A stretch of 51,248 nucleotides of DNA from Syntrophaceae bacterium (GTDB lineage: Bacteria; Desulfobacterota; Syntrophia; Syntrophales; Smithellaceae), in contig JAGPFA010000018.1 in the NCBI GenBank assembly GCA_018056765.1, forward strand, positions 1 to 51,248, given 5' to 3'. Under the pieces are notes generated by a model, which was given only the letters and a program-made list of their open reading frames with translations, did no database searches and had not been told where the DNA came from. The position numbers and the translations under genes are program-made. Shown in pieces: positions 1 through 7,910 of this stretch; positions within the stretch are counted from its first letter, which is position 1; each line of letters begins with the position of its first letter.

Positions 1-2
1 TG

Positions 3-170
3 TCGGGTGAGGCGAGGCTCCAGTCAGCCGCCTCGATTCTGGCCACGGCGGTCCTGCGCCGAAAGGCCAAAAAAGCATGTGTGGGCAATGAGTTAGATGT
101 TTTCAAAGATTCTTCCCCTGTGCTCGGAGAAGGACTTGATTCATTGCCGGAACAGAGCATTCATTCATGA
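3..170 (+). CDS. C-terminal end of an unidentified protein (5' end outside window)
   Basis: An open frame runs in from the left edge and stops with TGA at 168-170, giving about 55 residues. The peptide is Ala- and basic-rich at its start (ILATAVLRRKAKK) and ends EQSIHS. I do not recognise a family. It sits 34 bases before the DUF2924 start and shares the GC-rich composition of the next three genes, so it is probably the preceding gene of the same integrated element. It could be a chance open frame; the length and position only modestly favour a real gene tail. Confidence 0.35.
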   Translation, partial: SGEARLQSAASILATAVLRRKAKKACVGNELDVFKDSSPVLGEGLDSLPEQSIHS

Positions 171-204
171 CAACTCGTCCGGAAACCAAAATAAAGAGTC
201 GAAA

Positions 205-729
205 ATGAATGAGTTACAGAACGCCGCCACCGGCGGCAAGAACCAGGACCGAACCCGAAACTCGGTCCTTCGGCAGATGGCCCTGCTGCAATCCATGTCC
301 CTGGAACAGCTCCGGGAAAAATGGCTCGACCTCTACGGCGAAGAGCCGCCCCAGTACAAGAAGCAATTCCTCATCAAGCGGCTGGCCTATCGCATCCAGG
401 AGCTTTTCTACGGTGGGTTGTCGGAGCAGGCCAAGGTCCATCTCCAGCAGGCAGCCAAGGAGGACCCGGTCGCCACTGTCAATCGACGCATCCCAGAAGA
501 GCGGAAATCGAACGAGGCGATCCTGCCCGGGACCAGACTGGTGCGGGTCTGGAACGACCGTCGCTATGAGGTGATCGTCCTTGCCGATGGCTACGAATTC
601 GAAGGTCGCACCTTCCGGTCGCTCAGCGCGGTGGCCAGGGAGATCACCGGGACGCGCTGGAACGGCAAAGTCTTTTTCGGGCTGAAGAAGGTTTACGGCA
701 GAAAAGCCGAGGGAGGTTCGGATGCTTGA
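205..729 (+). CDS. DUF2924 family protein of a serine-recombinase locus
   Basis: A 174-residue protein. The open frame extends upstream to position 97, but ATG 205 gives the usual DUF2924 length and puts the conserved part, beginning around LLQSMSLEQLREKW, near the N-terminus. The family-typical features seen are a helical N-terminal half with LYGEEPP and LIKRLAYRIQEL, and a C-terminal half carrying GTRLVRVW, YEFEGRTFRSLSAVA and GTRWNG. The C-terminal part resembles a small DNA-binding or SH3-like module of unknown function. DUF2924 proteins are commonly encoded directly before large serine recombinases in prophages and integrative elements, as here, where the stop overlaps the recombinase start by 8 bases. 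A partner or accessory role for the recombinase is inferred from position only. Confidence 0.8.
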   Translation: MNELQNAATGGKNQDRTRNSVLRQMALLQSMSLEQLREKWLDLYGEEPPQYKKQFLIKRLAYRIQELFYGGLSEQAKVHLQQAAKEDPVATVNRRIPEERKSNEAILPGTRLVRVWNDRRYEVIVLADGYEFEGRTFRSLSAVAREITGTRWNGKVFFGLKKVYGRKAEGGSDA

Positions 730-2308
730 TAACAGCAATGTCGCGCCGGGCAAGAACAAGACCCTGCGCTGTGCCATCTACACCCGCAAGAGCCACGAGG
801 AAGGGCTCGAACAGGAATTCAACTCGTTGGATGCGCAACGGGAGTCGGCGGAACACTATATCGAAGCCCAGAGGATGCGTGGCTGGACGGCTCTGCCGGA
901 TCGCTACGATGACGGCGGTTTCTCGGGTGGGAACATGGAGCGCCCGGGGCTGCGCCGACTGCTGGCGGACATCGACGCCGGGAAGATTGATGTGATCGTG
1001 GTCTACAAGGTCGACCGGCTGTCCCGCTCGCTGCTGGACTTCATGAAGATGATCGACCTCTTCAACGAGAAGGGCGTCAGCTTCGTCTCGGTCACCCAGC
1101 ACTTCAGCACCACCGACCCTACCGGCCGAATGTTTCTCGGCATCCTGATCACCTTCGCCCAGTACGAGCGGGAGGTCATAGCCGAACGTATCCGGGACAA
1201 GGTGGCGGCAGCCAAGCGCCGGGGGAAATACTGCGGCGGCGTACCCATCCTCGGATACGACGTCGACCGGGAGAACAAGAAGCTGCTGGTCAATCCCGAT
1301 GAAGCCAGGACGGTGCAGTACATCTTCCGCCGATTCATCCAGATCGGCTCGGCCAAGAAGCTGGGCCAGGAATTGAACGAACAGGGGTACCGCACCAAGG
1401 CCTGGACCACCAAGAAAGGCAAAGTGCGCGAGGGCTCCGAATGGAACACCGCCCATATCTACCGGCTGCTCAACAACCGGATCTATATCGGCGAGATCGC
1501 CCACAAGGATCGCAGCTACCCCGGCGAGCACGAAGGGATCATCGACCGGGCGACCTGGGACAAGGTTCAGGCCATCCTGGAGGACAACAAACCGGTCAAG
1601 GTTTCGATGGCCAGAACCAAAATGGTCGCCCCACTGAAAGGCGTCATCCGCTGCGGCCACTGCGGATGCGCGATGGGACCGACCTACGCCCGCAAGAACG
1701 GCCGCCACTACACCTATTACATCTGCCAGAAGGACAGCAAGCGGACCGTGAGCCGGTGTCCGCTCAAACGGATTCCCGCCGGGGACATCGAGCAGGCCGT
1801 GGTCGAGCAGTTGAGCGCGGTGTTCCGCACACCGACGCTGGTGGCCAAAACCTACTTCGCGGCCCGGGACATCGAGCAGGTGGAGCGGGAGCGGCTGTTC
1901 AAGCAGAAAGCCCAACTCGAGATGGAGCTGTCGCAGGCGCGGGAGCAGGCACTCGAACTGATGAAGCCCGGCAGCGATCAGCCGGGCAAGGCAGAGATGC
2001 TGACGACCGTCAACCGCCAGGCGGTCGAGCTCTCGAAACAACTGACGCACGTGAGCGAGCGATGCAGAGCCTACCGGGGGAACAGCATCACGGAACAGGA
2101 CGTCTCGGAGGCCTTCCAGAATGTCGAAGGCTTCTGGGAAGACCTTTTCCCGGTGGAGCGAAACCGGCTCATCCGCCTCCTGGTGGATAAGGTCGAGATC
2201 CGCGAGACCGGGATCGACATGGAGCTGCGCACCAACGGGCTGACAACGCTCATCGCCGAGCTGGCCGGTCTGGCATGCGAAGTCACCGAACGGAGGCCAA
2301 GCCGATGA
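722..2308 (+). CDS. large serine recombinase (site-specific integrase/resolvase family)
   Basis: A 528-residue large serine recombinase. The N-terminal resolvase domain carries YTRKS with nucleophile Ser24, then LDAQRES, DDGGFSGGNMERPGL and VYKVDRLSRS near residues 94-103. A recombinase domain follows (GGVPILGYD, EWNTAHIYRLLNNRIYIGEI). Then comes a zinc-ribbon segment with CGHCGC and a later pair of cysteines (YICQ, SRCPLK), and a coiled-coil stretch near residues 380-420. This order is that of phage and ICE integrases that join attP and attB through a phosphoserine intermediate. It overlaps the upstream DUF2924 gene and shares ATGA with the downstream HTH gene, so the three are co-translated. 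The block is visibly GC-rich compared with the DNA to its right. It ends 0.8 kb from the 3' end of ssrA, a classical integration site. Confidence 0.93.
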   Translation: MLDNSNVAPGKNKTLRCAIYTRKSHEEGLEQEFNSLDAQRESAEHYIEAQRMRGWTALPDRYDDGGFSGGNMERPGLRRLLADIDAGKIDVIVVYKVDRLSRSLLDFMKMIDLFNEKGVSFVSVTQHFSTTDPTGRMFLGILITFAQYEREVIAERIRDKVAAAKRRGKYCGGVPILGYDVDRENKKLLVNPDEARTVQYIFRRFIQIGSAKKLGQELNEQGYRTKAWTTKKGKVREGSEWNTAHIYRLLNNRIYIGEIAHKDRSYPGEHEGIIDRATWDKVQAILEDNKPVKVSMARTKMVAPLKGVIRCGHCGCAMGPTYARKNGRHYTYYICQKDSKRTVSRCPLKRIPAGDIEQAVVEQLSAVFRTPTLVAKTYFAARDIEQVERERLFKQKAQLEMELSQAREQALELMKPGSDQPGKAEMLTTVNRQAVELSKQLTHVSERCRAYRGNSITEQDVSEAFQNVEGFWEDLFPVERNRLIRLLVDKVEIRETGIDMELRTNGLTTLIAELAGLACEVTERRPSR

Positions 2309-2727
2309 AAATGAAGCCGACCATTACCGTTGCCGACAACGGCAACCTGCAGATCCACATCCCGATGCTGATCCGGCGCATGCGCGGCCGCAAGACGGTC
2401 ATCGCTCCCCAGGCCCTGGATGGAGATATCCCCGGGGCGCAGGAGCCGGTACAGTCCGCCGTCCTCCAGGCTCTGGCAAGGGCCTTTTCCTGGGCCGACA
2501 TCCTCGAATCCGGCCAGATCAAGTCCATCAGCGAGCTTGCCCGTGCCCTCGACGTCGATGGCTCGTATGTGGCCCGCATCCTCAAGCTGACGACTCTGGC
2601 CCCCGACATCGTCGAAGCCCTGATCAACGGTGAGGAACCCAACGGGCTCTCGCTGGCCAAGCTGACCCAGACCTTTCCCGAGGACTGGGCCGAGCAGCGC
2701 CGCCAGTTCGGCTTCACCACCGACTGA
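2305..2727 (+). CDS. small HTH protein of the recombinase cassette
   Basis: A 140-residue protein starting at ATG 2305, which overlaps the recombinase stop (ATGA) and has CGGAGG at 2291-2296 as ribosome-binding site; an earlier in-frame ATG at 2275 lacks one. Residues about 60-105 form a helix-turn-helix similar to the KorB/ParB type (SISELARALDVDGSYVARIL, then an LAPDIVEALINGE helix). The N-terminal third is basic (MLIRRMRGRKTVIAP). The family function is unknown to me. Its position as the last gene of the recombinase operon would fit a directionality factor or local repressor, but that is inference. A hairpin terminator follows directly. Confidence 0.7.
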   Translation: MKMKPTITVADNGNLQIHIPMLIRRMRGRKTVIAPQALDGDIPGAQEPVQSAVLQALARAFSWADILESGQIKSISELARALDVDGSYVARILKLTTLAPDIVEALINGEEPNGLSLAKLTQTFPEDWAEQRRQFGFTTD

Positions 2728-2753
2728 CGACCGGACCGGAGACCACCCCAGAG

Positions 2754-2778
2754 AGCCGACCATCAGCGTCGGCTTTTC
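2754..2778 (+). terminator. rho-independent terminator of the recombinase operon
   Basis: Seven-base arms AGCCGAC (2754-2760) and GTCGGCT (2768-2774) enclose a 7-base loop and are followed by TTTC. It lies 27 bases past the HTH gene stop and closes the DUF2924/recombinase/HTH transcript. Confidence 0.75.
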
Positions 2779-3083
2779 TACTTTGGGGTCAGGAAACCGG
2801 AGTTGACCACACTTCTTTTCATGGCCGAGGCGGGTGATTTCGAAAAAAACGTCCGGTTGCGGCATCGAGCGATGACCTAAGACAACCGCCCAAAACGGCA
2901 ACCAGCCGCAAACCCATATCAATCAAGGATGTAGCTTTCCGGACGAGCTTCGGACTTGGTCCGGAGAAAACAGAGAATCAGGGGCCAAACAGAGAAAAAA
3001 AGGCGGGAGGATGGGGAGAATCGATGGTGCGAAGAGGTGCTTTGGAAAGATGTGAAACGGGCGCAAACCCTTTATAAACAAGG
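2779..3083. other. gene-free stretch between the recombinase cassette and ssrA
   Basis: About 300 bases with no convincing reading frame, RNA gene or promoter. Short open frames here have no ribosome-binding site and no family resemblance. If the element is integrated at the ssrA 3' end, its end and the recombinase attachment arm should lie in or next to this stretch, but no second copy of the tmRNA 3' sequence is visible inside the window. Confidence 0.5.
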
Positions 3084-3133
3084 AGAAAAAGAAAACCCGT
3101 CACCCCGGAGAATGACCCCAGAGAGACGGGTTT
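3084..3133 (-). terminator. terminator of ssrA
   Basis: On the minus strand the arms AACCCGTC (3132-3125) and GACGGGTT (3101-3094) can pair and are followed by TTCTTTTTCT. It starts 13 bases past the tmRNA 3' end. The loop is long (about 23 bases), so the hairpin is less compact than usual. Confidence 0.6.
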
Positions 3134-3145
3134 GTCTTTTTTAAA

Positions 3146-3499
3146 TGGTGGAGGTGGCGGGAATCGAACCCGCGTCCGAAAACCTTCCGCTGGAGTTTCT
3201 CCGTGCGCATCCTTCGTTTTCGAAACTTCACGCTGGTTTTGCTCCCGAAGGCGGGATCGCACCGCGCTATCCTGTAGGGATTCGCCTTACTCCGCCAGGA
3301 AAGAAGCTCGGCTATCCTGCCTAAATGACGTCTAGCCCGGCCGGCAGGAGATCCGGATTCGACGTTAGCCGTCTTAAGCGGCTAAAGCGTAATCGTAGTT
3401 GTCTGCGATTATATGTTTCCTACCTGTTTAACGAGGCCTGTAGGAACCTCGGCACGCTTCTACAGCTTCAAATGTCCCCGTCGAAACCGTTACACCCCC
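3146..3499 (-). ncRNA. ssrA: transfer-messenger RNA (tmRNA)
   Basis: A 354-base RNA of trans-translation that, with SmpB, rescues ribosomes stalled on broken mRNAs. The 5' end (minus strand, 3499 downward) reads GGGGGTGTAACGGTTTCGAC and the 3' end is a TPsiC arm (GGTTCGATTCC) followed by CACCTCCACCA. The seven 5' bases GGGGGTG pair with CACCTCC to form the acceptor stem (one G-U pair), with A as discriminator and an encoded CCA. The internal tag frame is at 3374-3406. A strong promoter is at 3518-3546 and a terminator at 3084-3133. The partner smpB lies 0.7 kb upstream on the same strand. The 3' end faces the recombinase-bearing element. Confidence 0.97.
3374..3406 (-). other. tmRNA proteolysis-tag reading frame
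   Basis: On the minus strand the frame GCA GAC AAC TAC GAT TAC GCT TTA GCC GCT TAA encodes ADNYDYALAA. With the alanine from the charged tRNA-like domain the tag is AADNYDYALAA. The ALAA ending is the usual signal for ClpXP/ClpAP-type proteases. Confidence 0.95.
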
Positions 3500-3517
3500 T
3501 TTGTTTTACTTAATTTG

Positions 3518-3546
3518 AATATAATCATTTTAGCGCTTTTTGTCAA
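3518..3546 (-). promoter_or_regulatory. sigma-70 promoter of ssrA
   Basis: On the minus strand, TTGACA (3546-3541) and TATATT (3523-3518) are separated by exactly 17 bases. The expected start is near 3511, leaving about 12 bases of 5' leader to be trimmed (RNase P in known systems) to give the mature end at 3499. A consensus -35 with a near-consensus -10 fits a highly expressed stable RNA. Confidence 0.85.
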
Positions 3547-3591
3547 AGTATTGGCTGATTACCGGCACAGGAGGTGGCCGCCGGAGTTATC

Positions 3592-4089
3592 TCAGTCGCA
3601 GTTTCTTTTGTGCCTTTGCTTTTCCTTTTCTTTTTCGGCAAGACGAAGTTCTCGTCTTTGCCTGGCCTCACGGTTACGATGGCAATCTTCTTCGGTCTCC
3701 AGAATGAGGGGCGGAAGGGGTTTGGGCCGCCTGTGTTCATCCAGAGCAACAAAGGTGAGGTAGGCGGAGCCGGTGTGGCGCACATCGCCGGTGATCACGT
3801 TTTCGGCTTCCACCCTGACTCCCACTTCCATGGAAGTGCGGCCCACGTAATTCACCGATGATTTAAGGGTAAGGACATCTCCTATGTAAACAGGGTGGTG
3901 AAAATCCAGCCGGTCGATGGAGGCGGTCACGACATGGGCGCGCGCGTGTCGTGCGGCGGCAACTCCGCCTGCCGTGTCAATCAGTTTCATGATGTCGCCG
4001 CCGTGAACGTTGCCGGCGGGGTTCGCGTTTTCCGGATTCATGGCCTGGGCGATGATCACACGGCTTTCGCTGACTTTTTTCCCTTCCAT
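3592..4089 (-). CDS. acyl-CoA thioesterase, hotdog fold (YciA/BFIT type)
   Basis: A 165-residue cytoplasmic thioesterase expected to hydrolyse acyl-CoA to free acid and CoA. Residues 18-35 carry the hotdog acyl-CoA hydrolase signature PENANPAGNVHGGDIMKLID, with the HGG turn and the acidic catalytic residue. The RLDFHHPVYIGDVL and VGRTSMEVGVRVEAE strands that follow are typical of single-domain YciA-like enzymes. The C-terminal 35 residues are very basic and charged (REARQRRELRLAEKEKEKQRH) and lie beyond the fold. The start has AAGGAG 6-7 bases upstream. It follows smpB on the same strand. The substrate cannot be told from sequence. Confidence 0.9.
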   Translation of the reverse strand: MEGKKVSESRVIIAQAMNPENANPAGNVHGGDIMKLIDTAGGVAAARHARAHVVTASIDRLDFHHPVYIGDVLTLKSSVNYVGRTSMEVGVRVEAENVITGDVRHTGSAYLTFVALDEHRRPKPLPPLILETEEDCHRNREARQRRELRLAEKEKEKQRHKRNCD

Positions 4090-4167
4090 TTTTTGTCTCC
4101 TTCTTTCCGGCTCTGCCCGTGGGCGGCCGTGGTTTTCGATTTGGCGTTATCGGGTGATGCCCGATTT

Positions 4168-4644
4168 TTAAACTTTGATGTGCTTTGATTTGAAATCACG
4201 CGCGATGGAGCGGCGCTCCTCACGTTTTTTGATGTCCTGCCGGCGGTCATGCAGTTTCTTGCCGCGGCCGACACCGATTTCTACTTTCACGATACCGTTT
4301 TTGAAGTACATTTTCAGCGGCACCAGCGTCAGGCCCTTTTCCCTCGATTTGCCGTAAAGTTTCCGGATTTCACGCTTATGAAGCAGAAGTTTGCGCACAC
4401 GTAGCGGTTCGTGGTTATTGCGGTTGCCTTGGTCATAGTGGCTGATGTGCATCTCGCGGAGAAAAACTTCGTTGTTGTTCACCACCGCGTAGCTGTCTTT
4501 GAGGTTGGCCTTGCCGGCGCGCAATGCCTTCACTTCGGTACCGGAAAGGACGATGCCCGCCTCATAAACATCGTCGATATCGTAGTTGACACGGGCGAAT
4601 TTGTTCGTCGTGATCAGTTTTTGTGCGTTGTTTTCTTTTGCCAT
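4168..4644 (-). CDS. smpB: SsrA-binding protein SmpB
   Basis: A 158-residue RNA-binding protein that delivers tmRNA to stalled ribosomes. Hallmarks seen: [20 protein letters not shown] at the N-terminus, [29 protein letters not shown], the [10 protein letters not shown] helix, and a basic C-terminal tail ([20 protein letters not shown]) that mimics an anticodon stem in the decoding centre. The length is normal. It is encoded between the ttcA-like gene and the thioesterase, with ssrA itself less than 1 kb downstream on the same strand, so the two components of trans-translation are linked. Confidence 0.97.
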   Translation of the reverse strand: MAKENNAQKLITTNKFARVNYDIDDVYEAGIVLSGTEVKALRAGKANLKDSYAVVNNNEVFLREMHISHYDQGNRNNHEPLRVRKLLLHKREIRKLYGKSREKGLTLVPLKMYFKNGIVKVEIGVGRGKKLHDRRQDIKKREERRSIARDFKSKHIKV

Positions 4645-4739
4645 GAAATGATTCTACCTCAGTGTGTCTTTATTGCCAGTGTTTTTCCGGGATACTTTTT
4701 AAATTCGTCCAGATACCCTGCCCACTCCGGCACAGACGC

Positions 4740-5504
4740 CTATTTTTTCTTCGCGGGCAGGTAATCCGGTTTCACGTGACCGAGGGCCGTATAAATATTG
4801 TGACGGATATCGGGATTGTCAATCTCCAGGCTGTCGAGAAGCTTTTTGACATAATTTCTTCTCGAACTTTCGCTCGACGGGCAGGCATTTTTGAAGGTGG
4901 GAAGCCCCCTTTCACGACTGTATTTTTTGATCAGTCTTTCCTCAAGGCTGGCAAGCGGTCTGATGATGTGCAACTTTCCGCCAAACACGCTCTGGCAGGG
5001 CATCATGGTACTGATTTCACGACCGTAAAACATGTTAATGAGGAGTGTTTCAATGATGTCGTCGCGATGGTGGGCAAAAGCGATTTTATTGCAGCCGTGC
5101 CGGTCGGCGATTTCAAAAATTCTTTTGCGGCGCAGGCGCGAACATAAAAAGCAGGGGTTTTTCCGGTTGAAATCACTGTGTGCCAGCAGGCCGATATCTG
5201 TTTTTTCCATCACATATTGATAGCGGTTGTCATCGAGGTATTTTTGTATTTCCCGGTACGCCATATATTCCGGATCAAATCCCATATCGATATGGACGGC
5301 AAGCATGGAAAAATCCGGCACGAAAACCATTGGCGAATCAAGCAGATCCAGAAGTGCGAAGCTGTCGGCGCCACCGGAGACACCCACCAGCAGGCGGTCT
5401 CCTGGTTCAATCATGCGGTGGTCCATAACCGCTTTTTCCAGCCATTTTTTCAGATGAAAAAAGAGTTTTGTGTTTTTCCCCGGTTTGTCTGTTGCTTTTT
5501 CCAT
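4740..5504 (-). CDS. ttcA: TtcA/TilS-type ATP-dependent tRNA thiolase (PP-loop, Fe-S)
   Basis: A 254-residue PP-loop ATPase. The motif SGGADS (residues 43-48) binds ATP. Three cysteines in TtcA-like positions, Cys118 and Cys121 in NPCFLC and Cys208 in KNACPS, are the expected 4Fe-4S ligands. TtcA makes 2-thiocytidine at tRNA position 32. The AHHRDDIIET segment is conserved in the family. A close relative of different substrate range is possible, so the gene name is tentative. The gene lies upstream of smpB on the same strand and is divergent from enolase. Confidence 0.85.
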   Translation of the reverse strand: MEKATDKPGKNTKLFFHLKKWLEKAVMDHRMIEPGDRLLVGVSGGADSFALLDLLDSPMVFVPDFSMLAVHIDMGFDPEYMAYREIQKYLDDNRYQYVMEKTDIGLLAHSDFNRKNPCFLCSRLRRKRIFEIADRHGCNKIAFAHHRDDIIETLLINMFYGREISTMMPCQSVFGGKLHIIRPLASLEERLIKKYSRERGLPTFKNACPSSESSRRNYVKKLLDSLEIDNPDIRHNIYTALGHVKPDYLPAKKK

Positions 5505-5563
5505 TTTACCGCACTTTTGCCGCCCTGGGTTTTACCGGGCTTTTATACGAGTTACCGGTTTAA

Positions 5564-6958
<1,395 letters not shown>

Positions 6959-6980
6959 CCGCTGTTTCCAGATGATTCCA

Positions 6981-7014
6981 AAGGCCATAACCGGTACCGG
7001 TTATGGCCTTTTTT
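6981..7014 (+). terminator. strong terminator of eno
   Basis: A perfect 30-base palindrome (6981-7010) with arms AAGGCCATAACCGGT and ACCGGTTATGGCCTT is followed by TTTT. The symmetric A and T tracts could let it work in both directions. Confidence 0.9.
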
Positions 7015-7152
7015 GACTTCCACCACGCCGTAAAACACCGCCTGGGATATTGCCGTTTCAGAAATGCGCCACAGCCTTAGTTTCCGCTCCCACCTGTCTG
7101 CTCTTGACGAGGGCCGGATGATCATTACTATGAATTGTGCCGGAGGTCGGTT

Positions 7153-7812
7153 ATGAGGTCCAATTTATCGCAAGCATTGGTTGTTTTACTTTTGTTAGTC
7201 GGCGTGGCTGTGGCAGCTCCGGGGGATGCAAAGCAGCCGGTCGGTCAAAGGTCAACACTCAATCAGGTTAAAAACAGCGCCAAATCAGCTCAATCGGGGA
7301 AGCTCACCAACAAGAAACAGGCAGTTTGGGAGCAGCAGCGGACGGCTATTCCATCTGTCTTCATGGACTTTAATTCCGATTATGGGGACTTGCCCTTTTA
7401 CCGCAGCCTTAACGACGGTGCGTCGCGCCCGACTGATTTGCTTTTCGCCCCCGGACTTGCAGACTCTATAAAGCAGGAGAGCGCCTTTGTCTTCTTTACG
7501 GAATCCGCCGTGACGGGAAACAATGCCAAGGGCAACGGCACAATTTACCGGCCGGGAAGTAAAGACAATTTAACAGGCCCGGAAAATACTCCTGAAATGG
7601 ACTTTGCGCCCTATAAGTATGAAAATAAGTACAAAGACAATCTGTTTTCATTGTCCCTGCCGATACCGGCAACCGGCAGCTTCACAATTTTACCCACTGT
7701 GTCTTATCTGCTCAGGGAAGATGAGCCAGGAAAATCAAAGGGAATGAGTATGTCGGACTTCACGGAAGGCGAATTATTTTACGGCGGTGTCAATCTGATG
7801 TTGAAGTTCTGA
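7153..7812 (+). CDS. exported protein, probable outer-membrane barrel fragment or small barrel; function unknown
   Basis: A 219-residue protein. The start chosen is ATG 7153, which has GGAGGT at 7142-7147; a longer TTG start at 7135 would overlap that site. A Sec signal peptide is clear (hydrophobic LSQALVVLLLLVGVAVA, cleavage expected after AVAAP or nearby). The mature region is first polar and Lys/Gln-rich, with DFNSDYGDLPF mid-protein. It ends with alternating hydrophobic strands and a terminal phenylalanine (GGVNLMLKF), the classical last strand of outer-membrane beta-barrels. I do not recognise the family. It stands alone between eno and the convergent plsB. Confidence 0.65.
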   Translation: MRSNLSQALVVLLLLVGVAVAAPGDAKQPVGQRSTLNQVKNSAKSAQSGKLTNKKQAVWEQQRTAIPSVFMDFNSDYGDLPFYRSLNDGASRPTDLLFAPGLADSIKQESAFVFFTESAVTGNNAKGNGTIYRPGSKDNLTGPENTPEMDFAPYKYENKYKDNLFSLSLPIPATGSFTILPTVSYLLREDEPGKSKGMSMSDFTEGELFYGGVNLMLKF

Positions 7813-7910
7813 TGAACAGCCGGCTGTTTTACGGGATATCTTGTCTGGCGGCAGCGAAAACAAACACGTTTCTTTTGTCGCCGGGCACGGGCAATGGCAA
7901 CCAGCCCCAG

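Noticed and set aside
644..2050. A 468-codon open frame antisense to the serine recombinase
   Set aside because: It mirrors a GC-rich gene with clear family motifs on the plus strand; the antisense translation shows no family resemblance. It is a composition shadow.
2956..3144. A 62-codon basic open frame between the recombinase cassette and ssrA
   Set aside because: No ribosome-binding site, low complexity and overlap with the ssrA terminator; likely noise.
4149..4169. Hairpin ATCGGG/CCCGAT with T tract right after smpB
   Set aside because: The T tract is on the plus strand, while smpB and its neighbours are on the minus strand. On the minus strand the hairpin has no U run, so I did not call a terminator.
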